A DNA stretch of 64,000 nucleotides from Ceratothoa steindachneri (lineage: Eukaryota; Arthropoda; Malacostraca; Isopoda; Cymothoidae), in NCBI GenBank assembly GCA_963969495.1, contig OZ018326.1, positions 155,556,200 to 155,620,199 of the forward strand, read 5' to 3'. Shown one piece after another: positions 54,345 through 64,000 of this stretch. Positions within the stretch are counted from its first letter, which is position 1. Each line of letters opens with the position of its first letter. The notes under the pieces were generated by a model that was not told the DNA's origin, ran no database searches, and was given only the letters and a program-made list of their open reading frames with translations. The position numbers and the translations under genes were made by a program.

Positions 54345-55377
54345 CACAGTGTCGTAGTTACTCTACCTAAAAAACAGACTTAAAGCGAGTGTTTAGATCT
54401 ACTCCACGCATTGTATCTGGTGAATTGTATCTTACTTGTACTTGAAATAACGGTATATGTCTGGATCCATAGAGCCATACCCCCACATTTGGAGCACTGT
54501 TGCCAATTTAGGAAAAATTTGAAGTTATCTGTGAGTGCATTTTACAGTTTTATTGAAACAGCTAAGAAACTTGTAATTGAATCGGTTATAGATTTGCAAA
54601 GAACTTAGCCAAGCATTTATTTTTGCAAATAATTTTTTTTGTTGGCTCACTTTCAGAGAAAATCATCCAAAGATAACCTAAATTCATGCTTAACTGGCAA
54701 CAATAGTCTGGACTTGAGATGAACCTCTAAGAGGGGAGTAAAGTTTTTTAAGTGGCAAACATTATTACTATACAAAATTCCCAGTGCCACGCAGCTTTGT
54801 TGCTTCGGTTTACAGTATTTGGCAGGAACAATAAAATCGGAATAACTTTTTTAGTAGACGCTCAAATTATATATTTTTTTGCTTTTTGTGTTGTTGGTGT
54901 TCGACTGCTCGACGTTCGTAGTCCGTAGATCATTTTAACATTTATAAGTTGTTGTAAGTAAGTGTTAAAATCTTTTAAGGACATTAGACCTATTTATGAA
55001 CTCCACCAGGCTAGAAGACTTTTGTGGTACGACGTTTCGAACTCCCACGAGGATTCTTCTTAAGGTGCTTTGTCACAATTAGGTAAAAAAGGGACCAATA
55101 AAAAAGTTCCAACAATTATCAAACCTTTGCAAATTCGTCCTCCTAAATTTCCAATGAGCACAACAAAAACTGAATTGCTTTCTAGAAATGATTCTTAGGA
55201 ACTAGAGAACTTCAATGCACCATCTCTATTAACCTTTCCTTTCTGCTTTCATGATGAACTTCAAAGTAGACATTTCCAAAAAATTGTTAAAGAGCAATAG
55301 GTGTGGATATGTTTTTTGGGACCTGTATTTTTATGGCTGCTTTGTTTACATATTTGTAGCCTGTAGGCTTATCTAAT
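54345..55377. other. hAT interior, no gene recognised
   Basis: About 1 kb of AT-rich DNA. 'GTTGCCAATTTAGG' at about 54500 and 'ACTGGCAACAATAG' at 54695 echo hAT-like tips but have no partners. No coding homology. Confidence 0.35.
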
Positions 55378-55573
55378 GAACAAAATATTGACAAAGAAAA
55401 TGAAACGAGTCCAAAGATAATTTCAAATGCTTCGCCCTCCAACAGGCAACAGCCCTTGTCAAGGGTATTCACAATACGGTGACTGAATGCCATTGACAAC
55501 GCCTGTTGGAAGGCGAAGCATTGGTAATTATCAATTGGACTTTTGTTTCATTTTCCTTGTGGATTTTTTGTTC
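55378..55573. repeat. Inverted repeat, ~70-bp arms, 53-bp spacer
   Basis: Left arm about 55378-55447 ('GAACAAAAT...ATGCTTCGCCCTCCAACAGGC') pairs with right arm 55501-55573 ('GCCTGTTGGAAGGCGAAGCAT...TTTTTGTTC') with some mismatches and small gaps. The spacer itself contains CCCTTGTCAAGGG. It resembles a foldback element. Confidence 0.85.
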
Positions 55574-55814
55574 ATTTCATAATGATTCTGTGATTTTGGA
55601 GTTTCATTCACTGTAGGTTTATCTGTTCATTGATCTCATTTGTAAAAGTAATATATTGAGCAGTGAGCAGTGCAATTGTAAACTACAAGTTTTAGTTAAC
55701 TGATTTTCGAAATACAAAAATTATTTCAGTGCTAACTTTCTAAGTAATTAATTTGTTTTGCAGGCGATTAATCCTAAAACTATTAGCTAATGATTAAATT
55801 TTTAATGAATAACG

Positions 55815-56526
55815 ATGGAACCCTTTATGAAAAAAAAGAAGCGATTTTGCTCATATAGCAAAACTTGGGAAAATGAAACTTCAGAAGCAGATATTTTCAA
55901 TATTTTGGTCAACTTAAGAAATAGATTAAAATCTCGATACGATGAGGAATATTTTGGCTATCATGTTCACCAATTTATGCAACATTTAGATACTGCTGAA
56001 GCTCAAAAGTTATTGAAGACTTCAAACAATTTTTTATTTCAGCAATTACATATTTAGAAAAAAATATTAACTTTGATGAAAATTTAATATTTGGAAAGTT
56101 ATCAAATCTAATTTTTTTTTTAGATAATGCATTCCCAAAATATCTGAAATTTGTTGAAGTTGTTGAAGATTTGAATCTTAAAGAAAAGCTGAATTTGAAT
56201 ATGGATGATCTCTTTGATGAAGTGACATTACTTCTGAATCACTTTGACACTATTAAAGGTACGAACTATTTACAAGATGCAAAACAACAAGCAGCAAATG
56301 GCACTTGATTTTAAAAAGTGGTGATTTTAAATGTTTAAATATTTTCAAAATAGTTTCATTTGTGCTTTCAATTCCTGGAACATCAGCATACTGTGAAAGA
56401 AGTTTTAGTGTAATGTCATCTAAATGGCGAAATGAAAGAAACAGATGCTCTGTAGAAACAATAAAAAATGAACTTTTCATATACTTCAATTTGCTGAAAA
56501 AGCAAAAGATGACACTCAATTGCTAA
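55815..56526 (+). pseudogene. hAT transposase, deleted, with C-terminal dimerisation domain
   Basis: ATG at 55815 gives MEPFMKKKKRFCSYSKTW and FGYHVHQFMQHLDTAEAQKL, then the frame shifts. NFDENLIFGKLSNLIFFLD, YLKFVEVVEDLNLKEKLNLN and DDLFDEVTLLLNHFD follow, and after another break FKIVSFVLSIPGTSAYCERS, FSVMSSKWRNERNRCSVETI and KNELFIYFN. The last part is the hAT C-terminal dimerisation domain (IPxTSAxxERxFS...NRL/C...KxELF). The central RNase H-like catalytic core is largely missing, so this is a deletion derivative. The orientation agrees with the element ends at 51412 and 56724. Confidence 0.82.
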
Positions 56527-56724
56527 AAGCAGCAAAAAGTCAAAATAAGTACAATTTTGAGCAATAAAAAGCTATTACCAAGTAAAGAAAGAAGTATTTT
56601 TCCTTTTTATTTTTATTATACAGATATACTGTCTGTATATAGATAGAATTAAAAATTATGCTGCTATTTATGCGTCTATTTTTTATTTGTTCTTTCTTGA
56701 AACTTGTCAGAGTTGGCAACCTTA

Positions 56725-56810
56725 GTCATAACTAAACTAAGATGAAATTATTATTCAAATACTCCAAAAAATCCCGTTCTTAAATTATAGAGTTCGTTAA
56801 TAATATATTC
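56725..56810 (+). repeat. Dispersed repeat R, copy 1, 3' part
   Basis: Starts with the hAT target duplication GTCATAAC and continues 'TAAACTAAGATGAAATTATTATTCAAATACTC', matching 58497-58560. Confidence 0.88.
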
Positions 56811-56934
56811 TTGCCCTTAAGTAATAGACTCCAAAAACGTGAGAAATATTTCGGTTTTTACTTACTCCGATAGGGATCCTATGTTTTGTTTTTTTATTGT
56901 TTTTTTGCTCTGAAAACACTAATCGAGTATCTTA

Positions 56935-57135
56935 TATTCTTGCAAATACAGCCTACCTCCAACGCTGAAGCGTGCTTATTTCTACCTTTTCTTAGTTTTT
57001 TTTATGTAGGTTTTGTTTTTCGTTGCGTCAAGGTTGTTTTTTTTTGTATTGCTGCAATATAGCCTAATTATAACTAGGCTGTTTTTTTGCCGCGACCTAT
57101 GTCCATGTCGACAGTTGCCCTTTAAATAAAAAAAC
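56935..57135 (+). pseudogene. Diverged LINE 3' tail (RNase H LINE family or relative)
   Basis: T-rich 3' UTR-like sequence leads to AGCCTAATTATAACTAGGCT and CCGCGACCTATGTCC...GACAGTTGCCC, then an A-rich run. The order and spacing of the two hairpins match the tail at 35997-36060. No coding sequence is left. Confidence 0.6.
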
Positions 57136-58126
57136 AACAAAAAATTTGCACATAAATTTGGGGCTGTACTCTAAGCTTTCTCTGTTATGTAACGACGATA
57201 TGGAAGTCTGCTATTTTCAGTTTTGCTCAGCTGGTTGTTTTGAACCATTTCTTTATGGTTTCTCTTTGCCTGGTACCTCTCCTCATCGTTTAATCCATAA
57301 AGTAGTAATTGTCGAAATGCTCCGAGCTGCAGATATAGAATTTAAATTAAATACGTTGCCACACAGAACAAAAAATGGAAGCAAGGGACAGAAAGAAATA
57401 GAAGCATTGCACTAGAAAATTAGTTAAGAGCACCACCAGGCGCGACCAAGAGAGAAAAAAAAACACATTAAAGACAAGGACAAATAAAAATAACAAGAAA
57501 ATTTATAAATTTATTTTCCTTCTGAGGTTTGACCCTACCTCACTGGGGTACTCACCTAAAAAGAACTTGATTTCAATCTCTGATCCTTGCGCTCTTACTC
57601 CAATATTCACAATAATGAAAAGTAATCCCAATGACAAAAAATGGAGTGGTCAAGATACTAGCTACACAAACTAGCGATTAATATAGTAATAAATTCACAA
57701 ATGTGAATCAGGGAACTAATTTCCCCTCAAAGATTTTAAGTACACAAAAATAAGGCTATTACCAAAAAAAACTCCGAAAATTGTGATAAACCTAAACACG
57801 TCTAGACTAGATCAGTGCTCATATGCTCAAGTGAGGGGGGTTAACGGAAATACTTAGCTGTAGATCCTATTACCCAAAATATGATTTATTTAGTAAATTA
57901 TTTTAATTGACAGACATAAAGTTAAATTCAATAATAGATGAATACTTGTTTTAAATTAATTAATATTTTAGGTTCAAAATTACAGAATTAAATTTTGAAA
58001 GGCCCCCCAAATGTTCCCAATCTAACCGTAAAGTCTCCACATGCCAGGTGGTCGATGGTCGTCTCAGAATACAGCTATTTTTATCTGCCAACACAACGTT
58101 TTAGAGCACACCTTGTATTTAAAGAA
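57136..58126. other. intergenic DNA, no gene recognised
   Basis: An 89-codon plus frame at 57146-57415 (FCSAGCFEPFLYGFSLPGTS in part) is unrecognised and follows an A-rich tail. The rest is AT-rich with no homology seen. Confidence 0.35.
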
Positions 58127-58560
58127 ACCAGGCAATGGCTTTACCACTCTTCCCTACGGGGGGAGCTTGCGCTTCGCTACTAAGATTAAAATTTAAAATC
58201 TAAAAAAAAAGCAGCCATGGTTAAATTTTTAAAGATTTTCTGAACTTTGCCAATTATAATAATTTTAAAAAAGGAACTCTTAAACTAAAATTCCCCCCTT
58301 CAAAATATCACGTTGCTAAAATATAGTTATAGAAGAAGATATATAAAAATAAATTTTCTGAATTTCGCCATTTTTAATTTTTGGGTTTGAAAAGATTCAT
58401 AAAACTTCGATAGTTATATTTATTTCTGAACTTCACCATTTTGTTTTTGATATTATAAAAGAATTATTAGAAATAACTTTGATAAAAAAACATAAGTCAT
58501 AACCAAACTAAGATGAAATTATTATTCAAATACTCAAAATAATCACCTTCTTAAATTATA
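58127..58560 (+). repeat. Dispersed repeat R, copy 2 (uninterrupted)
   Basis: ACCAGGCAATGGCTTTACCAC through AAATTATAG, about 80% like copy 1 by eye. At 58495-58515 it reads AAGTCATAACCAAACTAAG, the unoccupied equivalent of the hAT insertion site. Confidence 0.88.
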
Positions 58561-58565
58561 GTTAG

Positions 58566-58605
<40 letters not shown>
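58566..58605. repeat. (GAT)13 microsatellite
   Basis: Perfect GAT/ATG run of 40 bp. Confidence 0.98.
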
Positions 58606-58891
58606 AATTAGCTGGGCCCTCTTAATCTCATGTTTTCCTTTTTTTTTCGAAACTTCGAAAAAAACTCTAGGTTTTGCGCTTCACCTTTCGAAAGTTTTGA
58701 AAGGACGGAAGCCAAAAGTTTTGATTTCTTTTCTTTCGCTGGGTCTGTCTCAGATGGCTTGTGCCATTAGGATGGAGGAGCTTTTGGGAGCAAAATAAGA
58801 CGTCATCTATATCAATGAATATTTGTTGTCTAATATTTGTTCTAAAGCAAAAGTGTGACTTCCTTAATCGATCTCATGAAGCCGACAAATT

Positions 58892-59032
58892 GGTGTGTCT
58901 GTCTGTGTCTGTTTGTCTGTCTGTGTCTGTTTGTCTGTATGTGTCTGTGTCTGTTTGTCTGTCTGTCTCTGTCTGTCTGTCTCTATCTGTCTCTCTCTGT
59001 CTCCATCTATATCCACTCTCTCTCTCTCTTAT

Positions 59033-59126
<94 letters not shown>
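58892..59126. repeat. (TGTC)n followed by (TC)n microsatellite
   Basis: Variants of TGTC/TGTT from 58892 to about 59000, then almost pure TC from about 59015 to 59126. The long open frames across it in several frames are translated repeat. Confidence 0.98.
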
Positions 59127-59127
<1 letters not shown>

Positions 59128-60539
59128 AAAGCAATTCGTGGCTATGTCCCTTCCCCACATTTTTCCTTGCCCCAACCGTGCCTCATGATGGTTTGTCATT
59201 TTTCATGAGAAATTGTTATTCCTGCATTTTCCTTCTCTGTAATATATGATTTACTAATATTTTCAATCTTTCAATTTCTATTACCATTAGCCACCGGAAG
59301 TATGAAACTCCTCCCCCCATATAATTAAATTTAATTTCTAAAGAGCTAAAAACAGCAGGGACATCATCAGTTTTATTTCTTTATTATTTTTTGCAAAAGT
59401 GGCTCGTAAAAATAGAGGTGAAGTCAATTGATGTTTAGATGTGTAAGTTCCATAGTCCAAGTAACCAAGAATACACGGGGAATTGGAGACTGGACGAGTC
59501 TATTCCAAAAGGAACGCAGATCACGGCATGGCCACGTTTGGTATGGTAAGTCGCCGGATGGAAGTCCTATTTCGGGTCGACTTATAACTGCCAAGTTGTA
59601 ATGGCCCGAGTTCGGATCCCACATAAAACAGTAAGTCCACAAACAGAGAAGCTTCAAATTCTAGGAATCGGTGGTAGAATCACGTATCAGTACACCAACT
59701 GGGCAACAAGGGCAGTTTCCTCTCGGTGGGGTGGGAGGGTGAGAGGGGGGCTCCTGAAAAAAAATCTTCTTTTCTGCCTCTGTTCCCTCCTTTTGGAGCG
59801 AAGCCAAAATGGGCACTGTGCTTTGTCTCTTTATATTTTCATAATCACATTCTACTAAGGACTTCTTCAAACTTGTTCTCGTTTCTCTGTTGGCCTTTCG
59901 GAATGACTCAATAGAGGCGCCTCTTCTCAGTATTCCATGGAGATAGCCAGAGCTGAAGAGAATATCTATCGTAGCATTAAATCTCCTGTTTAGGACACGA
60001 GATATTGTCCCAGCACGTTGGATCCTAAAGGATGTGCATAAAGCCGAAAAGTGTTCTGTCGGCAAATCCACTGGTCCTTTTCCAAGGTATAGTTTTGATG
60101 TCCCTGCCCGAGGGGTTCTGGGCTCTGATATCGTTGACCAGGGTCACGTGGCATTAAAGCGTGCGAGGAAAGAATTGAAGGCAACACTGTTTTTTGTTTT
60201 GGAGTGCGTAAGAAGCGTCGAGGAAACAACCGCGCTAGACGTACGCACCGTTCTTGTTTTTTTTGTGATTGAAATGCTGAGAGATGTAAAAAAAAAACCA
60301 AATAAATAAAAACCTGAAGAGACTTACTTGATATTTCTGCTCAGCGATGGGTCTCCAATTTGCCAGAAGACATGTATGGATCTGATTATGCGGGGGCGTA
60401 CAGGATGCGATGGCTAATTTTTCAGCGTTTGAAAATCTCATTTCCGCGCATGCATGTTCTTTGGCGTCGGTTCCCTTCTTCCTATCATAGTAGACCTAGT
60501 TGTGCATCGTTTATGAAGTAAGAAATACTATGGCTGAAT
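59127..60539. other. intergenic DNA with a possible tRNA-derived SINE
   Basis: No protein gene is recognised. The minus frame at 59661-60071 (136 codons) has unremarkable composition and no family. At about 59525-59640 'TGGTATGGTAAG' and 'TTGTAATGGCCCGAGTTCGGATCCC' resemble degenerate A and B boxes of a tRNA-type SINE. The spacing is compatible, but no cloverleaf forms well. Confidence 0.35.
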
Positions 60540-63019
60540 TTAATTCTCCAAAATGTGGAAAAGGCAAACTGTGTTGCTTGATATTCACCACTGGAGCTCC
60601 AATGCGAGGATCTCAGACTGTTTGGGTGTCTACCAGAGGATCAGGAAAGAGTTGGACGAGCTAGGCTGTTATTAAGAGGGTACGGCGGCTCGGAAACTAC
60701 GATGGTCACGTTATACCCTCGTTAGACCTGTTCAAAATGTAACATGTTGCAAACACTTCTGGGCCACATGTTGTTTTTGTTCTACTAAAAAAGTAAAAGA
60801 TTCATGTCAAATTTTATTATAATCGGACATTGCTTAGGGGTGCCCCACGAAGCAACAATTTTTAAAAAACAAACAAAAAAGGAAACAAAAAGTTAGCAAA
60901 TATGAGAAAAAAGAAGTTCTAATATATTTCCTTTCGCACGCAGAGAAATAAAAATAGAATGAAATCACTGAGAACTGAAACAAGACAAAAAACAGTTCCG
61001 AAAGGACCTCCTTGCTTTATTTGGAGTCCGATCGCTCGGGCTTCAGTAGGGGTGCCTTGGAGGTCGTGGGGCACTCCCTCCTGTCCTTGGCCACCACCTT
61101 CAGAAGGAACTGCTTCTGAGCTTCTTCTCGGGTGATGGCCGCGTTGAAGGTGGTCATCAGGGCCACTCCCCGTTCGGCAACGTCGTTGACCACCTTCAAC
61201 TGGTCAATCACCCTCTTCATTTTGCAGAAGAGAGGATCCCCCTCCCAACTGGCGGGGCTCTTAACCAAAAGTGTGGCCAGTTTCTCTCCTTGTCCTGGGA
61301 GCAGAAGATCCAGCGCCTTTTTTGACCGGCAACTGAAGAAGCCTGAAAGAGGCTTGTTGGGATTGAAGGTCTTTCCGTCCAGACGTTTCAGTCTCCCCCC
61401 CCCCCTATTCTTGTTCTGGACCATTGAGGCCTTCTCTTCCTTTCTAACCCTTTCGTCGGATAGAGAGAGAGAGAGAGGCACCAAGTCTTATTACACGCAC
61501 CAGAGATGGCGCTTGAATGCCTTTAGGGCCACTTCTCAACGCGCTTATTGGGTATTCCTCTGCAAATTTCCGTCATGAAGACGAGATCGTTGTAGGGAGC
61601 ATGGGAAGGAACCATGACCTCGTTTTCGTTTCACAAAATGGCGTAAAGGAGGGCGATGAAGAGGGATACGTGTTCATGGCTCAAAGCTCTTGAGAGGTCA
61701 GCCAAAACTGAGACCTGAAGAGGATCTTGGGAGCGTAGATTCCCTTCAATATCCATCTCACTTGATGAAACGCTCCTGGTGCCCTCATCGTGAAAGTCGT
61801 CCCAATATCGCCTCCCAGGAATATGTAGGAGAGAACCAAGAGCTCCTTGTAGTCGTCTCTTGGATGGCATCTCTGTGCGCAACATAGACTAAGTCATTAA
61901 GGTCCCCTTGAAAGATCTCCTCATTCATCTTTGCCGTTTCCGGAGCTCTTTTCTTGTGCTTATGAAGACCCTCGTAGGCCTCGACTAACTTGAGCAGCTT
62001 CGCCTTGCTGTAACGCAGTGTGGAGGTAGGGAAACTTGCCTTCTCCCAAATCCCCAGGACTCTCCCCACGGTCTCCTTCGCAGCCTCCGCCTTTGTTTTC
62101 TTTTCCAGACCGTGGTGGAAGTAGAATTTTCGGAGCACTTTCTTCCGGTGATGTTCTCCTCCGGGTGACCGATCAACCACTACTGTTTGCGAATAGAAAC
62201 CATCGCACCTGTTAAAGGAAAAATAGGAATATTGAAGTTTTCTGTTCTGTTAGTGATCACGACTGAAAATGATAACTTTCAGTTCCCCAAACAATTAATG
62301 TTCGTACCAATTTACCACCAAAAGAATGAAGTTGGTGACCTAGACACCAAACAAACACTTCCAAAGGCCAACCCACTTGACTGACTGCCAACGTCACCTC
62401 AATAATGGAGCAAGTGGCGGCCGCATGGAGGGAGAGGGGAATGTGTCGCTCTGGGGGACCTTTATATCTTATCCGATCGAGTTCAAATTTTATGTGCACC
62501 TATATGACCATAAGTGGAACAAGAAGAACATGTGGCCTGAAGTCTCCCACAACTTTTATACTTTCACAATATGAACTTGAACAGCCCTAACCCTCGTTTA
62601 TCTTCCTGAAGAGCCTCACTTCAATACGAAGGGCTACAGCAAGTGCCTAGAGAAGTTTATGTTGTCCTGGATCCAAAAGGTGGCCGCTGGGAAGATGCAC
62701 TTGCCATATAAGGACTGCACCATAACATATAAGCAGGAGGGTCCAGTCTTTGCTGTCAGACAATTTTTGTGATCACATCACTCCGAACATCGAACTTCCC
62801 AATCTCCTAAACTGTAACCCCCTGGACTATTGTGTGTGGGGCGTCGTTGAGTGGTTGAAAGAGACTAACAAGTCCTCGTGCGCCACCAAGGTAGAGGTTA
62901 ACTTAAGGATCACCGCAGTTTTCATCCAATTAAACACGGGGACCGTGGAGAAGGCCTGCAGCAATTTCCGACACCACCTGGAGGCCATGGTTGAGGTCGG
63001 CAGCGATTTCATTGAATAG
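60540..63019 (+). pseudogene. mariner-family (IS630-Tc1) transposase, split and decayed
   Basis: The N-terminal piece (about 60545-60720) reads DIHHWSSNARISDCLGVYQR, RIRKELDEL, stop, GCYE and TAARKLRWSRY, a helix-turn-helix-type start. The C-terminal piece (62600-63019) reads NTKGYSKCLEKFMLSWIQKV, AAGKMHLPYK, LLSDNFCDHITPNIELPN, NPLDYCVWGVVE and KACSNFRHHLEAMVEVGSDF. The last catalytic Asp (NPLDY) is present; the block around the second Asp (QQDxAPxH expected) is degraded. The middle third is missing or replaced by the segment at 61017-62180. I recall this family as common in arthropod genomes. No inverted repeats were located. Confidence 0.72.
61017..62180 (-). pseudogene. fragment of an uncharacterised arthropod protein family, inside the mariner remnant
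   Basis: The N-terminal part (62180-61785) has VGRVLGIWEKASFPTSTLRY, KLLKLVEAYEGLHKHKKRAP and EEIFQGDLNDLVYVAHRDAI. The C-terminal part (61484-61017) has KRVIDQLKVVNDVAERGVAL and TTFNAAITREEAQKQFLLKV. I recall both blocks, in this order, from an uncharacterised and often multi-copy protein family of arthropods that may derive from a transposase. The long central region is missing; 61485-61785 holds unrelated-looking codons. Frames are broken at about 61800 and 61490. The strand is opposite to the flanking mariner pieces, which suggests an insertion. Confidence 0.5.
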
Positions 63020-64000
63020 AATGAATAGTACAATAAAGTCTTTAACTTGTAATCTTGGTAAATATATCTTTATACATATACTGCTATATTCTTTTATGTT
63101 GGAGTTAGGCAACAAATTATCTATGGCATCCCGTAAACACCAGAAAGATTACTAAGCAGCACCAGCCAGGATCTTACCCGGCGTTGGCTGCTATCAGATT
63201 GGGCAAGGAAAGAATCGGGTACTAATGGAAGATAGACGACCTTTCTGAGGCTACGCCTGAGGAGGCCGAGTTCAACTCTTAAACAGCCAAGAGTTGGGAA
63301 GTACAAGGAGATATATTGTGCTGGACCTCTAAACCGACCTCTACACTCTTGTTTACTAGGTGGATGAGCGGTATTTTAACGGAATAGTCAGAATGACTAA
63401 AAGAGAAATAGATCTCCAATTTTCTAATAGATGGTGCACGCATAAATTATCGAAGAATAATATTCTTATGTTGCAATTGTGTTTATGACAGTGAGAGTTG
63501 CTTCTAAATTAAGGCAACTGGATTAAAACCAGTCACAGGAGGTAAACAAAGGACAATTAATTAGATAAAATACCTTGGATTTTAGAGCCTTTAAAAGATT
63601 AGCTGTGAGTACAATGTACACAGGGCTTGGCTATAAAAGTTGCCTTCGATCTTTTGACAGAGACAGAATCACTTTGAGATAAGGAAAATGGGAACAAAAG
63701 AAAAGAACTTTGAAATGGAAAGATTTAAATTAAATGTGATAGAAGAAAGGTAGCTAAAAATGAAGTGTAAGGATATAAAATAAGATTGGAGTGAAGGAAA
63801 TAAAATTCGAGACAAGTGGTGGTTGATCAGAAAAAAAAGAAAAAGGTCAAAGTTCTAAAATGGATTGTTCTGTCTTTGATTTCTTTCTAAAAGTGTCTTA
63901 AAACAAGAACATTACAGGTTTCCATTGCGAGAGGCACGAGAGAGAATAGTTAATCATGAGAAGGGAGAACTAAAGGGTTCATTGCAATCTAAACCATTGT
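63020..64000. other. intergenic DNA, no gene recognised
   Basis: Includes a moderately GC-rich block at 63120-63310 with a 61-codon minus frame (YLPLVPDSFLAQSDSS in part) that I do not recognise. The rest is A-rich. Confidence 0.4.

Larger units (their letters stand above)
51412..56724 (+). mobile_element. hAT element, 5.3 kb including a nested LINE piece
   Basis: Ends are TAAGGTTGCTAAC at the left and the complement of TAAGGTTGCCAAC at the right (13 bp, one mismatch). Both are flanked by the 8-bp duplication GTCATAAC (51404-51411 and 56725-56732), as expected for hAT. Transposase fragments lie at 55815-56526 in plus orientation. The Jockey-like J4 sequence (about 52.1-54.35 kb) sits inside. 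The interrupted repeat R is present without the insert at 58127-58560. Confidence 0.85.

Noticed and set aside
58761..59249. Long open frames in several reading frames (up to 162 codons)
   Set aside because: They are translations of the TGTC/TC microsatellite, with only short non-repeat ends.

Overview
This window looks like repeat-rich nuclear DNA from an arthropod. A crustacean is my best guess, but it is weakly supported. The basis is mariner, Helitron, hAT, Merlin and MULE-type DNA transposons, Jockey- and I/LOA-like LINEs, long trinucleotide and dinucleotide microsatellites, an AT-rich background, and no operon-like or intron-bearing host gene. I could not identify one convincing single-copy host gene, rRNA or tRNA. 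Almost everything recognisable is a transposable element or its debris.

Layout. 0-5.4 kb is AT-rich DNA with fragments of a Merlin-type transposase, a LINE C-terminus and a hAT transposase, all on the minus strand. 5.49-19.62 kb reads as one nested structure. The outer shell is a MULE-like element whose inverted ends carry a 15-16 bp minisatellite and which holds a FLYWCH+MULE transposase remnant at 17.8-18.5 kb. Inside it, a TTA-type microsatellite was split by a minus-strand Helitron (7222-17095, 5'-TC, CTAG-3', A^T target). The Helitron was in turn hit by two solo-LTR-like elements of one family (8850-10406 and 13103-14848) and by an internally deleted mariner (11054-12021).

19.85-36.09 kb is a plus-strand array of one RNase H-bearing LINE family. 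It has a decayed copy (19.85-24.85 kb), three truncated copies (24.9-28.2 kb), and an almost intact full-length copy (29119-36089, 6,971 bp) with a 13-bp target-site duplication. That copy has one nonsense codon in ORF1 and one frameshift in the ORF2 reverse transcriptase. A further 3'-end fragment lies at 39.2-39.6 kb and a diverged tail near 57 kb.

40.3-54.3 kb holds four relics of Jockey-like elements: J1 (minus, 40.3-44.9 kb), J2 (minus, 45.0-48.5 kb), J3 (plus, 48.8-50.65 kb, lacking the RT palm) and J4 (minus, 52.1-54.35 kb, apparently ORF1 only). J4 lies inside a hAT element (51412-56724) with an exact 8-bp target duplication. The hAT split a dispersed repeat whose uninterrupted paralogue is at 58.1-58.56 kb. 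56.7-64 kb holds that paralogue, microsatellites, a possible tRNA-type SINE, and a mariner-family transposase remnant split by a fragment of an uncharacterised arthropod protein family.

How the parts relate. No genes act together here as a pathway. Each element once encoded its own mobilisation machinery, and their nesting gives a relative order of insertion: MULE first, then Helitron, then LTRs and mariner; dispersed repeat first, then hAT, then J4 if the hAT ends are right. Coordinates were read by eye. Element ends defined by target duplications should be good to a few bases; boundaries of decayed pieces are approximate.
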